Of a DNA stretch of 64,000 nt, positions 15,050-23,220 are shown piece after piece. Below the pieces are notes generated by a model. The model worked only from the letters and a program-made list of their open reading frames with translations. It ran no database searches and had not been told where the DNA came from. The position numbers were made by a program, and so were the translations under genes. Source of the stretch: Streptomyces roseolus (GTDB lineage Bacteria > Actinomycetota > Actinomycetes > Streptomycetales > Streptomycetaceae); NCBI RefSeq assembly GCF_014649855.1, contig NZ_BMTV01000012.1:62001-126000 (forward strand), in the 5' to 3' direction. Numbering within the stretch: position 1 is the first letter of the stretch; each line of letters opens with the position of its first letter.

Positions 15050-16291
15050 ATGGCTGTCGAACCCCTCCTCGCGGACGACGACTTCGTGCCCCTCACGGGC
15101 TCCGGGCGCACCGCACCCTCGCTCGCGCTGCTCGCCCGGCCCCGTACGGCCGCCGAGGCCGCCGGAGCGGTCCTGGCCCGGGGGTCGCGCGGGGCCGTCG
15201 CCCGCGGCCGCGGCCGGTCCTGCGGCGACGCGGCGCAGAACGCGGGCGGGACCGTCCTGGACCTGACCGCGCTCGACCGGATCCGCGGCCTGGACGCGGC
15301 GGCGGGCCTCGTGGTCTGCGAGGCCGGCACGGAACTGGGCGCGCTCGCGCGGGCCCTGCTGCCGTACGGGCTCCACCCGCGGGCCGGCGGGGGCGGCTGG
15401 ACGGCCGGCGGGACGGTCGCCTCGGGGTACGGGAACGGGGTCGAGGCGTTCGAACTCCTCGGCGCCGACGGGCGGTCCAGGACCGTCCGGCGCGGCGAGC
15501 CGCTCTTCGACGCGACGGTCGGCGGGCTCGGCCTCACCGGCGTGGTCCTCGCGGTGACGCTGGCGCTGCGGCCCGTCGAGACGGCGTACCTGCGGGAGCG
15601 GTCCGTCCGCTTCCGTGACGTCGACGCGCTGCTCGCGCACTGGACCGCGCCCGGCGCCGTCCCGGAGCCGTACGCGCGGGCCCGGGTCGAGCCGGCCGGG
15701 CGGGGCCGCGCCGTCCTCACGGCCGCCGCACCGGTCCCGTACGCCGGACTGCCCCGGGGCCACCGGGCCCGCCGCGCCCCGCTGGCCCCGCCGTCCTTCC
15801 CCGGGCCGTGGGCGGGCGGGCTGCGGCCGCTGCCGGGCCTGGCACGCGCGCGTGCGGTCCCGGCGTACGGCCGTGGTCCCCGGGCGGGCTTCGTGCGGTA
15901 CCGGTGCGCCGTCCCGGAGGGGCGGGAGGAGGCCCTGCGCGGGCTCCTGGCGCTGCTCGCCGGGCGGCGCTCCCCCGCCCGGGGCGCCCGGCACGCGCGC
16001 GTGGAGCGGGTGTACGCGGACGGGGCGGGCCCGCTGGCGTTCCCGGTGCGCGGCTGGTGCCTGACCGTCGAGGTGCCCGCCGGGGCGCGCGGGCTCGGGC
16101 GGTTCCTGGACGTGCTCGACGAGCGGGTGGCGGAGGCCGGCGGGCGGGTCTGCCTCGCCGAGGACGCCCGGCTGCGGCCCGCGCTGCTTCCCGTGATGTA
16201 TCCGCGGCTCGACGCCTTCCGCGGGCTGCGGGCCGCCCTCGATCCCCGGTCGGTGTTCCGCTCGGACCTCGCCCGCCGTCTCGGCCTCTGA
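15050..16291 (+). CDS. FAD-binding oxidase, DprE1-like
   Basis: 413 residues. The N-terminal FAD_binding_4 domain contains ARGRGRSCGDAAQNAGGTVLDL (about 55-75), close to the flavin-binding block of DprE1. The C-terminal part ends LRAALDPRSVFRSDLARRLGL, typical for this oxidase group. DprE1 with DprE2 epimerises decaprenylphosphoryl ribose to arabinose, and the DprE2-like gene follows 52 bases later. By eye, FPVRGWCLTVEVP aligns with the mycobacterial segment that holds the benzothiazinone-reactive Cys387. The Cys here is two places earlier and Thr takes its position. ATG 15050 has TACCGT (15037-15042) 7 bases upstream, so leaderless. Streptomyces lack arabinogalactan, so the product may differ. 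Confidence 0.75.
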   Translation: MAVEPLLADDDFVPLTGSGRTAPSLALLARPRTAAEAAGAVLARGSRGAVARGRGRSCGDAAQNAGGTVLDLTALDRIRGLDAAAGLVVCEAGTELGALARALLPYGLHPRAGGGGWTAGGTVASGYGNGVEAFELLGADGRSRTVRRGEPLFDATVGGLGLTGVVLAVTLALRPVETAYLRERSVRFRDVDALLAHWTAPGAVPEPYARARVEPAGRGRAVLTAAAPVPYAGLPRGHRARRAPLAPPSFPGPWAGGLRPLPGLARARAVPAYGRGPRAGFVRYRCAVPEGREEALRGLLALLAGRRSPARGARHARVERVYADGAGPLAFPVRGWCLTVEVPAGARGLGRFLDVLDERVAEAGGRVCLAEDARLRPALLPVMYPRLDAFRGLRAALDPRSVFRSDLARRLGL

Positions 16292-16312
16292 AACCGTCCC
16301 TCTGAAACCGTT
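16285..16312. repeat. 14-bp tandem repeat across the stop of the DprE1-like gene
   Basis: CCTCTGAAACCGTC (16285-16298) is followed directly by CCTCTGAAACCGTT (16299-16312). The first copy includes the TGA stop at 16289-16291. It is one of several duplications at gene 3' ends in this window. Confidence 0.8.
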
Positions 16313-16343
16313 CAGGAGTGATGCGTCGTGAAGGACGCCTTCG

Positions 16344-17093
16344 GTGCCCCCCCAGTCCCTGCTGCTGCTCGGCGGCACGTCCGCGATCGGGCTGGCCACC
16401 GCGCGCCGGCTGATCGCCCGCCGGACCCGGACGGTCTGGCTGGCCGGCCGGCCCTCCCCCGAGCTGGACGCGGCGGCCGCCTCGCTGCGCGCCCTGGGTG
16501 CCGGGGTGCGGGTCGTGCCCTTCGACGCGCTGGACACGGACGTCCACGCGGAGCGGCTCGGGCGGGTCTTCGCGGAGGGCGACGTGGACCTGGTGCTGCT
16601 GGCCTTCGGGGTCCTCGGCGACCAGGCGCGCGACGAGTCCGATCCGGCGGCGGCGGTGCGGGTCGCGCAGACCAACTACACGGGCGGGGTCTCGGCGGCC
16701 CTGGTGTGCGCGGGCGCGCTCCAGGCGCAGGGGCACGGGTCGCTGGTGGTGCTGTCGTCGGTGGCGGGCGAGCGGGGACGGCGCGCGGACTTCATCTACG
16801 GCTCGTCGAAGGCGGGGCTCGACGTCTTCGCGCAGGGGCTGGGGGACGCGCTGCACGGGACGGGGGTGCACGTGATGGTGGTGCGGCCGGGCGCGGTGCG
16901 CGCGGCGCGGACGGCCGGGCGGCCGGAGCCGGCGCCGCTGTCGACCACTCCGGAGGCGGTCGCGGGCGCGATCGAGCTGGGGCTGCGGCGCCGCTCGGAG
17001 ACGGTGTGGGTCCCCGCCCCGCTCCGCCTGGTGGCCTCGGCGCTGCGGCACGTGCCGCGCCCGCTGCACCGGCGGCTGCCGGTGGCTCCCTGA
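16344..17093 (+). CDS. Short-chain dehydrogenase, DprE2-like
   Basis: 249 residues. The Rossmann nucleotide site is LLLGGTSAIGLATARRL at the N-terminus. The catalytic SDR residues are Ser in VVLSSVAGERG and Tyr-x-x-x-Lys in YGSSKAG. The spacing and the GGTSEIGLA-type start resemble DprE2, the reductase that completes the 2'-epimerisation begun by DprE1. GTG 16344 is supported by GAAGGA 8 bases upstream. It follows the DprE1-like gene, so the two probably form an operon. The substrate in Streptomyces is unknown. Confidence 0.8.
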   Translation: MPPQSLLLLGGTSAIGLATARRLIARRTRTVWLAGRPSPELDAAAASLRALGAGVRVVPFDALDTDVHAERLGRVFAEGDVDLVLLAFGVLGDQARDESDPAAAVRVAQTNYTGGVSAALVCAGALQAQGHGSLVVLSSVAGERGRRADFIYGSSKAGLDVFAQGLGDALHGTGVHVMVVRPGAVRAARTAGRPEPAPLSTTPEAVAGAIELGLRRRSETVWVPAPLRLVASALRHVPRPLHRRLPVAP

Positions 17094-17132
17094 GGGCTGC
17101 GGACCGGGCCGCCGCCCCGGCCCGGCGTCGCC

Positions 17133-17711
17133 CTAGGGCGTGCGGACCGGGCTGCCGCCCTGGCTGGGGAGGGCGGCGACGGGGCGGCCGCTGCCGAACT
17201 CGTAGTCGTACAGCTTGCGCCAGACGCCGTCCGCGCCCTGCTCGTACAGGGCGAAGGAGGAGCAGGTCCAGGCGGCCTCGTAGTCGGCCAGTTCCTCGTA
17301 CGCCCGGTCCATGGCCTCCTCGGCGATGCCGTGGGCGACGGTGACGTGCGGGTGGTACGGGAACTGGAGCTCGCGGACGAGCGGCCCGGCCTCGTCGCGG
17401 AGGCGGGCCTGGAGCCGGTCGCAGCCGGTCGTGCCCTCGGCGAGGGTGACGAAGACCACCGGGGAGAGCGGGCGGAAGGTGCCGGTGCCGCTCAGCCGGA
17501 TCGCGAAGGGCAGCGAGTCGGCGGCGACGCCGGCGAGGTGGGCCTCGATCTCCGGCAGCCGGTCCTGGTCGACCTCGGTGGGCGGGACGAGGGTGACGTG
17601 GGTGGGGATGGCGTGCGCGGCGGGATCCCCGAAGCCCGCGCGCCGCTCCTGGAGCAGGCTGCCGTGAGGCTCCGGGACCGCGATCGAAACGCCGAGCGTT
17701 ACGGTCCCCAC
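17133..17711 (-). CDS. 2H phosphoesterase (2'-5' RNA ligase family)
   Basis: 192 residues with the two HxT motifs that define the 2H superfamily: HVTLVPP near residue 38 and HVTVAHG near residue 122. Members include 2'-5' RNA ligase/LigT and cyclic phosphodiesterases. The cytoplasmic substrate here is unknown. The last third (SSFALYEQGADGVWRKLYDYEFG) is a typical strand-rich end of this fold. The gene is convergent with the DprE2-like gene and lies downstream of nothing on its own strand except trpS, whose start is 1.1 kb away on the same strand and whose terminator-like hairpin separates them. Confidence 0.82.
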   Translation of the reverse strand: MGTVTLGVSIAVPEPHGSLLQERRAGFGDPAAHAIPTHVTLVPPTEVDQDRLPEIEAHLAGVAADSLPFAIRLSGTGTFRPLSPVVFVTLAEGTTGCDRLQARLRDEAGPLVRELQFPYHPHVTVAHGIAEEAMDRAYEELADYEAAWTCSSFALYEQGADGVWRKLYDYEFGSGRPVAALPSQGGSPVRTP

Positions 17712-17748
17712 GTCGTTCTCCTCCGTCGTCCGGGTCGGGTCGGTGTGC

Positions 17749-17783
17749 GGTGGTGCAGCCGCCAGTGTGCGGCCTGCACCACC
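17749..17783 (-). terminator. Probable trpS terminator
   Basis: GGTGGTGCAG (17749-17758) pairs with CTGCACCACC (17774-17783), a 10-bp stem with a partly paired GC-rich loop, about 45 bases beyond the trpS stop on the minus strand. No T-run follows, as is common in Streptomyces. Confidence 0.6.
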
Positions 17784-17828
17784 CTCATGGCCAGGGTCCT
17801 CGGACCTGGTGCGGTCCGACTGTCCGGC

Positions 17829-18845
17829 TCAGTGCTTCGCGGGCAGGAAGCCGATCTTCTCGTACGTCTGGGCCAGGGTCTCGGCGGCGACCGCGCGGGC
17901 CTTCTCCGCGCCCTTGGCCAGGACCGAGTCCAGCGTCTCCGGGTCGTCCAGGTATTCCTGGGTGCGGGCCCGGAAGGGAGTGACGAAGTCCACCATGACC
18001 TCGGCGAGGTCGGTCTTGAGGGCGCCGTACATCTTGCCCTCGTAGCTCTTCTCCAGCTCCGCGATGCCGGTGCCCGTGAGGGTGGACATGATCACGAGGA
18101 GGTTGGAGACGCCCGGCTTGTTCTCCGGGTCGAAGCGGATCACCGTGTCGGTGTCGGTGACGGCGCTCTTGACCTTCTTCGCGGTGGCCTTCGGGTCGTC
18201 CAGGAGGTTGATCAGGCCCTTCGGCGTGGACGCCGACTTGCTCATCTTGATCGTCGGGTCCTGGAGGTCGTAGATCTTCCCGGTCTCCTTGACGATGTAC
18301 GGCGCCGGGACGGTGAAGGTGTCGCCGAAGCGGCCGTTGAAGCGCTCCGCGAGGTCGCGGGTGAGCTCGATGTGCTGGCGCTGGTCCTCGCCGACCGGCA
18401 CGTGGGTGGCCTGGTACAGGAGGATGTCCGCGACCTGGAGGATCGGGTAGGTGAAGAGGCCGACCGTGGCGCGGTCGGCGCCCTGCTTGGCGGACTTGTC
18501 CTTGAACTGGGTCATGCGGGAGGCCTCGCCGAAGCCGGTGAGGCAGTTCATGACCCAGCCGAGCTGCGCGTGCTCGGGGACGTGGCTCTGGACGAAGAGG
18601 GTGCAGCGCTCCGGGTCGAGACCGGCGGCGAGGAGCTGCGCGGCGGCGAAGCGGGTGTTGGCGCGCAGCTCGGCCGGGTCCTGCGGGACCGTGATGGCGT
18701 GCAGGTCGACGACCATGTAGAAGGCGTCGTGGGACTCCTGCAGCGCGACGTACTGCCTGATCGCACCGAGGTAGTTGCCGAGGTGGAACGAGCCCGCGGT
18801 GGGCTGGATTCCGGAGAGCGCGCGGGGACGAGCATCAGAGGCCAT
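17829..18845 (-). CDS. trpS: Tryptophanyl-tRNA synthetase
   Basis: 338 residues, the normal size for bacterial TrpRS, a class I synthetase that charges tRNA-Trp. The HIGH-type motif appears as TAGSFHLGNYLGA (about 16-28) and the KMSKS loop as TIKMSKSASTPKG near residue 197. DLHAITVPQ, LFVQSHVPEHAQLGWVMNC and HVPVGEDQRQHIELTRDLA are characteristic blocks. Start choice: ATG codons at 18854, 18851 and 18845 are in frame. ATG 18845 gives the best spacing from GAGAG. Streptomyces often carry two trpS genes; this one looks like the housekeeping-neighbourhood copy (SCO4839-like by context). Confidence 0.95.
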   Translation of the reverse strand: MASDARPRALSGIQPTAGSFHLGNYLGAIRQYVALQESHDAFYMVVDLHAITVPQDPAELRANTRFAAAQLLAAGLDPERCTLFVQSHVPEHAQLGWVMNCLTGFGEASRMTQFKDKSAKQGADRATVGLFTYPILQVADILLYQATHVPVGEDQRQHIELTRDLAERFNGRFGDTFTVPAPYIVKETGKIYDLQDPTIKMSKSASTPKGLINLLDDPKATAKKVKSAVTDTDTVIRFDPENKPGVSNLLVIMSTLTGTGIAELEKSYEGKMYGALKTDLAEVMVDFVTPFRARTQEYLDDPETLDSVLAKGAEKARAVAAETLAQTYEKIGFLPAKH

Positions 18846-19572
18846 GCACATCATTCTCTCAGGTGCGGGAACCGATCCCGGACTGCCCGTGCGCGGGGAG
18901 CGCGGGCCGGCGGTGCGCTGAGACGAGGACCACACCGGGGGGCGGCGGGCGCGGCCCGGACGGGGCCGTTCCGCTCGCGGCGGGACCCCGCCCGGCCGCC
19001 GGGCGGGCAGGCGGTGCCGGGGGGCCGAGCGAGCAGATCCGGGTGCCGGACGGGCGGATCCGGGGGCCGGACGGGCGGATCCAGGGCCGGACGGGCGGAT
19101 CCAGGGCCGGGTGGGCGGACGGGCAGGCCGGGGCCGGGTGGGCGGCCATCGGCTCGGCGACCCCGCCGCGGGCCCCGGCCAGGACGGGCTCGTCCTCGGC
19201 CGCGGCGGCGGTGACGGCGTGGGCGGTCCGGTCGGCGACGGGCGGCGACGGGCGGCGAGCCCGGGGTCGGCCCCGGGGAGGGCCGGGTGCCGGGACGGGG
19301 TGGTGGTCGCGTGTTCCTCCGGGAGCACGTCGGAACGTCCCGGGGCGGGTGCCGCACGGGACGCGGGGCGGCCCCGTGGTACCCGGGCGAGCGGCACCTC
19401 GTGCGGTGGGGCGCGCGCGGCTCTCCCGGGGCCGGTTCCCCGTACGCCGGTCGCCGCGCGTGTTCACGGCCCGGCGGGCGCGCCGTCGTCCGAGGTTTCT
19501 TCGTCCGGTGGGCGAGCGACGATAAGAAAGGGGCCACAAGACTTCCCCGGCCGCAGGACGATCGGAGATCCC
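18846..19572. other. Gene-free GC-rich stretch between trpS and rocD
   Basis: About 730 bases. Open frames exist on both strands but their translations are Arg/Gly/Ala/Pro-rich with no recognisable motif, and none has a convincing start. The region contains the 20-21-bp tandem repeats at 19036-19117 and shorter GACGGGCGGC repeats near 19240. It must hold the trpS promoter on the minus strand and the rocD promoter on the plus strand. Confidence 0.6.
19036..19117. repeat. Four tandem 20-21-bp units beginning GATCC
   Basis: Units start at 19036, 19057, 19078 and 19098. Each begins GATCC and continues with a GGGCCGGACGGGCG-like body. Units one and two are 21 bases, three and four are 20. The last unit has a GT substitution. 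Role unknown. Confidence 0.85.
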
Positions 19573-20778
19573 GTGTCGAGAACGCAAGACGAGATCGCTG
19601 CCTCGGACGCGCACAGCGCCCACAACTACCATCCGCTGCCCGTCGTCGTCGCCTCCGCCGAGGGGGCCTGGATGACCGACGTCGAGGGGCGTCGCTACCT
19701 GGACATGCTCGCCGGCTATTCGGCGCTGAACTTCGGGCACGGCAACCGCCGGCTGATCGACGCGGCGAAGGCCCAGCTGGAGCGGGTGACGCTCACCTCG
19801 CGGGCCTTCCACCACGACCGGTTCGCCGAGTTCTGCGCACGGCTCGCGGAGTTGTGCGGCAAGGAGACGGTGCTGCCGATGAACACCGGGGCGGAGGCGG
19901 TCGAGACGGCCGTGAAGACGGCCCGGAAGTGGGGGTACGAGGTGAAGGGCGTGCCGGACGGGCACGCGAAGATCGTGGTGGCGGGGAACAACTTCCACGG
20001 CCGGACGACGACGATCGTGTCGTTCTCGACCGACCACGAGGCGCGGGACCACTTCGGCCCGTACACGCCGGGGTTCGAGATCGTGCCGTACGGCGACCTG
20101 ACGGCCCTGGAGGCGGCGGTCACCGAGAACACGGTGGCGGTGCTGCTGGAACCGATCCAGGGCGAGGCGGGCGTCCTCGTCCCGCCGGCCGGCTACCTGC
20201 GCGGGGTGCGGGAGCTGACGGCCCGGCGGAACGTGCTGTTCATGGCCGACGAGATCCAGTCCGGCCTGGGCCGGACGGGCCGGACGTTCGCCTGCGAGCA
20301 CGAGGACGTCGTCCCCGACGTGTACATCCTGGGCAAGGCGCTCGGCGGCGGCGTGGTGCCGGTGTCGGCGGTCGTCGCGGACGCGGACGTCCTGGGGGTC
20401 TTCCGTCCCGGCGAGCACGGTTCGACCTTCGGCGGCAACCCGCTGGCGTGCGCGGTCGCGCTGGAGGTCGTCGCGATGCTGCGGACCGGGGAGTACCAGC
20501 AGCGGGCGGCGGAGCTCGGCGAGCACCTGCACGCGGAGCTGGGTCTCCTGGTGGGCGGTGGCGCGGTGGAGGCGGTGCGGGGCCGCGGCCTGTGGGCGGG
20601 CGTCGACGTCGCGCCGTCGCGCGGCACGGGCCGCGAGATCTCGGAGCGCCTGATGGGCCGGGGCGTCCTGGTGAAGGACACGCACGGTTCGACGATCCGG
20701 ATCGCGCCGCCGCTGGTGATCTCGAAGGAGGACCTCGACTGGGGTCTGGAGCAGCTGCGGACGGTCCTGTCGGACTGA
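19573..20778 (+). CDS. rocD: Ornithine aminotransferase-type class III transaminase
   Basis: 401 residues, PLP-dependent. DVEGRRYLDMLAGYSALNFGHGNRRLI near the N-terminus and NTGAEAVETAVKTARKWGY are ornithine aminotransferase hallmarks. LLEPIQGEAGVLVPPAGYL precedes the cofactor site DEIQSGLGRTG, and the PLP-binding lysine lies in YILGKALGGGVVP. It should convert ornithine plus 2-oxoglutarate to glutamate semialdehyde plus glutamate in arginine catabolism. GTG 19573 is preceded by GGAGATCCC. No other arginine gene adjoins, so it is probably monocistronic and ends at the hairpin at 20790-20819. Confidence 0.9.
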   Translation: MSRTQDEIAASDAHSAHNYHPLPVVVASAEGAWMTDVEGRRYLDMLAGYSALNFGHGNRRLIDAAKAQLERVTLTSRAFHHDRFAEFCARLAELCGKETVLPMNTGAEAVETAVKTARKWGYEVKGVPDGHAKIVVAGNNFHGRTTTIVSFSTDHEARDHFGPYTPGFEIVPYGDLTALEAAVTENTVAVLLEPIQGEAGVLVPPAGYLRGVRELTARRNVLFMADEIQSGLGRTGRTFACEHEDVVPDVYILGKALGGGVVPVSAVVADADVLGVFRPGEHGSTFGGNPLACAVALEVVAMLRTGEYQQRAAELGEHLHAELGLLVGGGAVEAVRGRGLWAGVDVAPSRGTGREISERLMGRGVLVKDTHGSTIRIAPPLVISKEDLDWGLEQLRTVLSD

Positions 20779-20789
20779 CCGGGTCCGCT

Positions 20790-20819
20790 CCCGGGGCGGC
20801 GGCGCGGCGCCGCCCCGGG
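20790..20819 (+). terminator. rocD terminator hairpin
   Basis: CCCGGGGCGGC (20790-20800) pairs with GCCGCCCCGGG (20809-20819) around an 8-base loop, 11 bases after the rocD stop. Confidence 0.75.
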
Positions 20820-20833
20820 GACAACTCGGCCCA

Positions 20834-20863
20834 TTGACACCGGAGTTGGTCTAGGCCAATGAT
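20834..20863 (+). promoter_or_regulatory. Promoter with DasR-type (dre) palindrome
   Basis: TTGGTCTAGGCCAA at 20846-20859 is a 14-base near-palindrome. It contains TGGTCTAGGCCA, one base from TGGTCTAGACCA, the remembered core of the DasR-responsive element. It lies between -35 TTGACA (20834-20839) and a weak -10 AATGAT (20858-20863) that is 6 bases before the ATG at 20870, so a bound repressor would block the promoter. Confidence 0.6.
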
Positions 20864-20869
20864 GCGGCC

Positions 20870-21556
20870 ATGTCGAGACTCCGTCTGCGTCACGCCGCGC
20901 GCGGCGCGCTCGCCGTCCTCCTCCCCCTCGCCCTCCTCGGCGCCGCCACCGGCCCCGCCCGGGCGTCCGCGGGGACGTGGGCCGCTCCCGTCGTGTCCCG
21001 CGTCGAGACGACGGACCCGGTCGTCTTCCTCACCGTCGACGACGGCTGGTTCCACGACCCCGCCGCCGCCGAGCTGCTGCTCGACCGCCGCGTGCCGGCC
21101 TCGCTGTTCCTGCTCCCGGGGGCGTACGCGTACGACTCGGGGTACTTCCACCGGCTGCTGGACCACGGCCGGGTGCGGGTCGAGAACCACACGGTCGGCC
21201 ACCCGGACCTCACCACGCTCGACGCGGCCGGGCAGCGGGCCGAGGTCTGCGGGGCGCGGGACGCGCACCTCGCGGAGTTCGGCGACGGGCCGCGGCTGCT
21301 GCGCCCGCCGTACGGGGCGCACGACGCGGCCACCCGGACCACCGCCCGCGCCTGCGGCGCGAAGGCCGTCGTGACGTGGACGCACGACCTGACCACCTGG
21401 GGCGGCCGGACGCCGCCGGCCCCGGGGCTGAAGGCCGGCGACATCATCCTGCTGCACTTCAACGAGACGCTGGAGCAGGACCTGGAGCGGGCCCTGGCCC
21501 TCGCCGACGCGGCGGGACTCGCGCCCGCGCCGCTGCGGGAGTACGTGCCGGAGTAG
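20870..21556 (+). CDS. Secreted polysaccharide deacetylase (NodB fold)
   Basis: 228 residues. A Sec signal peptide (MSRLRLRHAARGALAVLLPL... to about ARASA) directs export. The NodB domain shows motif 1 as FLTVDDGW (Asp pair, about 52-58), motif 2 as ENHTVGHPDL (His pair, about 104-112) and motif 3 as RPPYGAHD (about 143-150), and ends with a DIILLHF motif 5. It probably removes N-acetyl groups from chitin oligomers, peptidoglycan or a related glycan. The DasR-type box in its promoter suggests a link with N-acetylglucosamine/chitin metabolism (inference). ATG 20870 fits a leaderless start. Confidence 0.88.
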   Translation: MSRLRLRHAARGALAVLLPLALLGAATGPARASAGTWAAPVVSRVETTDPVVFLTVDDGWFHDPAAAELLLDRRVPASLFLLPGAYAYDSGYFHRLLDHGRVRVENHTVGHPDLTTLDAAGQRAEVCGARDAHLAEFGDGPRLLRPPYGAHDAATRTTARACGAKAVVTWTHDLTTWGGRTPPAPGLKAGDIILLHFNETLEQDLERALALADAAGLAPAPLREYVPE

Positions 21557-21559
21557 GAG

Positions 21560-22741
21560 CTACAGGATGACGTGCGGGAGGAAGCGGGCGTACTCGTCGG
21601 TGACGGGGCCCGCGGACTCGCGGATGCCGAGGCCCGCGGCCTCGTCCTCGACGACCCACGCGCCGAGCAGGGTGCGGTTGCCGTCGAAGTCGGGGAGCGG
21701 GGCCAGGCCCTGGTAGCAGCAGGGCTCGTCGCGGACGGCGGCCTCGCCGCCGGGCTCGTGCAGGGTGACGCCGGCGCCCTCCCGGCCGAGCAGCGGCTTG
21801 GCCGCCCAGCCGGTGGTCGTCGCCAGCTCGCGCGGCCCGTCGAGATAGGCGGGCAGCAGGTTGGGGTGGCCGGGGTAGAGCTCCCAGAGGACGGCGAGGA
21901 GCGCCTTGTTGGAGAGCAGCATCTTCCAGGCGGGCTCGATCCAGCAGGTGGTGCCGGTGGAACCGCCGTTGTCCAGGGTGGACAGGACGTGCTTCCCGAA
22001 GGGGTCGGTGACGAGCCACTCCCACGGGTAGAGCTTGAAGCAGCTGCGGATGAAGCGGAGCTTCTCGTCGACGAAGCGGCGGGAGAGCCGGTCCCAGCCG
22101 ATCCGCTCCACGGAGAGCGCCTCGGTGGCGAGCCCGGCCTGCTCGGCGGTCTCGCGGAGGTACGCGACCGTCATCAGGTCCTCGCCGAGCTCGTCGGTCT
22201 CGGAGTGGGCGAAGTGGACGGGGCCGGGCGGCAGCAGCGGCGCCTGCCGCTTCCAGGCGTCGACGAGCCGTTCGTGGAGCGAGTTCCACTGGTCGGCGCC
22301 GGGGAAGCGGTCCTCCATCCAGAACCACTGGGGGCTCGCCGCCTCCACCAGGGAGGTGGGGGTGTCCGCGTTGTACTCCAGCATCTTCGCCGGGCCGGTG
22401 CCGTCGTAGACGAGGTCGAAGCGGGCGTAGAGGGAGGGGAGTTCGGAGCGGCGGTGCCAGGACTCCGCGACCCGCTCGGCGACCTTGGGATCGGTGATCC
22501 CGAGGTCGGAGAAACGGTTCCGCTCGACGATGTGCGCGGCCGCCGCCAGGCACATGGCGTGCAGCTCCTCGACGACCTCCTCCAGCGCCTCGACCTCGGG
22601 CAGCGTGAAGGAGTAGTACGCGCTCTCGTCCCAGTACGGGCGCAGCGAACCGTCCGGGTAGCGGGTCAGCGGATAGACGAGCCCCTGCTCCTCGACGATC
22701 TCCTGCCAGCCCGGGCGGGGTTCGATGGTGTGCCGTTCCAT
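21560..22741 (-). CDS. Glutathionylspermidine synthase-like ATP-grasp protein (YgiC-like)
   Basis: 393 residues, full length for the GSP_synth family. Typical blocks are MLEYNADTPTSLVEAASPQWFWMEDRFP (about 118-145), DELGEDLMTVAYLRETAEQAG, FIRSCFKLYPWEWL and AAKPLLGREGAGVTLHEPGG, the last an ATP-binding loop. E. coli YgiC has this fold and is thought to ligate an amine to a peptide or protein; glutathione is absent in Streptomyces, so the substrate must differ. The gene downstream of the small lipoprotein gene by 33 bases on the same strand mirrors the YgiB-YgiC pairing. Function is inferred. Confidence 0.85.
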   Translation of the reverse strand: MERHTIEPRPGWQEIVEEQGLVYPLTRYPDGSLRPYWDESAYYSFTLPEVEALEEVVEELHAMCLAAAAHIVERNRFSDLGITDPKVAERVAESWHRRSELPSLYARFDLVYDGTGPAKMLEYNADTPTSLVEAASPQWFWMEDRFPGADQWNSLHERLVDAWKRQAPLLPPGPVHFAHSETDELGEDLMTVAYLRETAEQAGLATEALSVERIGWDRLSRRFVDEKLRFIRSCFKLYPWEWLVTDPFGKHVLSTLDNGGSTGTTCWIEPAWKMLLSNKALLAVLWELYPGHPNLLPAYLDGPRELATTTGWAAKPLLGREGAGVTLHEPGGEAAVRDEPCCYQGLAPLPDFDGNRTLLGAWVVEDEAAGLGIRESAGPVTDEYARFLPHVIL

Positions 22742-22774
22742 GGTGCCGGTCCGTCCGTCCTTCGGTCCTGCGCG

Positions 22775-23080
22775 TCAGCCGCCGCTCGACCCGGAGGACG
22801 AGCAGCCGAAGCCGCCGGTCTCGACGGCCTTCCGGTCGAAGCTGCCGCCGGTCACGCGCGATTCGCGGACGGAGCCGCCGTAGTAGTAGGCGCCGCGGGC
22901 GGTGGTGCCGTCGTCATCGTCGTCGTCGGAGGAGCCGGTGTCGCACCGGTAGCTCGGCAGCTCCTCCAGCGTGACCGGGTCCGCGCACCTGCGGTCGGGT
23001 TCGGCGCCGCAGGCGGTGATCGTCGCCGCGAGCACGCCCATACCGCCGAGCACCACCGTGCTCGACCTGAGCCTCCGCAT
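22775..23080 (-). CDS. Small lipoprotein with Asp- and Gly/Ser-rich tail
   Basis: 101 residues. The signal ends in a lipobox, ATITAC-G, giving lipid-modified Cys at about residue 24. The mature part has further Cys residues (DRRCADP, YRCDTG), an unbroken run of six Asp, a Tyr-rich patch (GAYYYGG) and ends GFGCSSSGSSGG. I do not recognise a domain. It is transcribed just ahead of the glutathionylspermidine synthase-like gene. E. coli pairs a lipoprotein (YgiB) with YgiC in the same way, so it may be the substrate or anchor of the ligase (inference). ATG 23080 follows a strong GGAGGGCGAGGG. Confidence 0.75.
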   Translation of the reverse strand: MRRLRSSTVVLGGMGVLAATITACGAEPDRRCADPVTLEELPSYRCDTGSSDDDDDDGTTARGAYYYGGSVRESRVTGGSFDRKAVETGGFGCSSSGSSGG

Positions 23081-23220
23081 GTCCCTCGCCCTCCCCTTCG
23101 CGTGGCCGCGTCGCACCCCTGTGCGCGCCGCGCGCCCGCGCTGCCGTACATATGACCGCGCGCCTCGCGACCGCACAGTGTAGGCCGCCGCGTTCCGCCC
23201 CCGACACCTAGAGTCGCTAT

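Noticed and set aside
19036..19117. CRISPR array
   Set aside because: Units of 20-21 bases are directly adjacent with no spacers.
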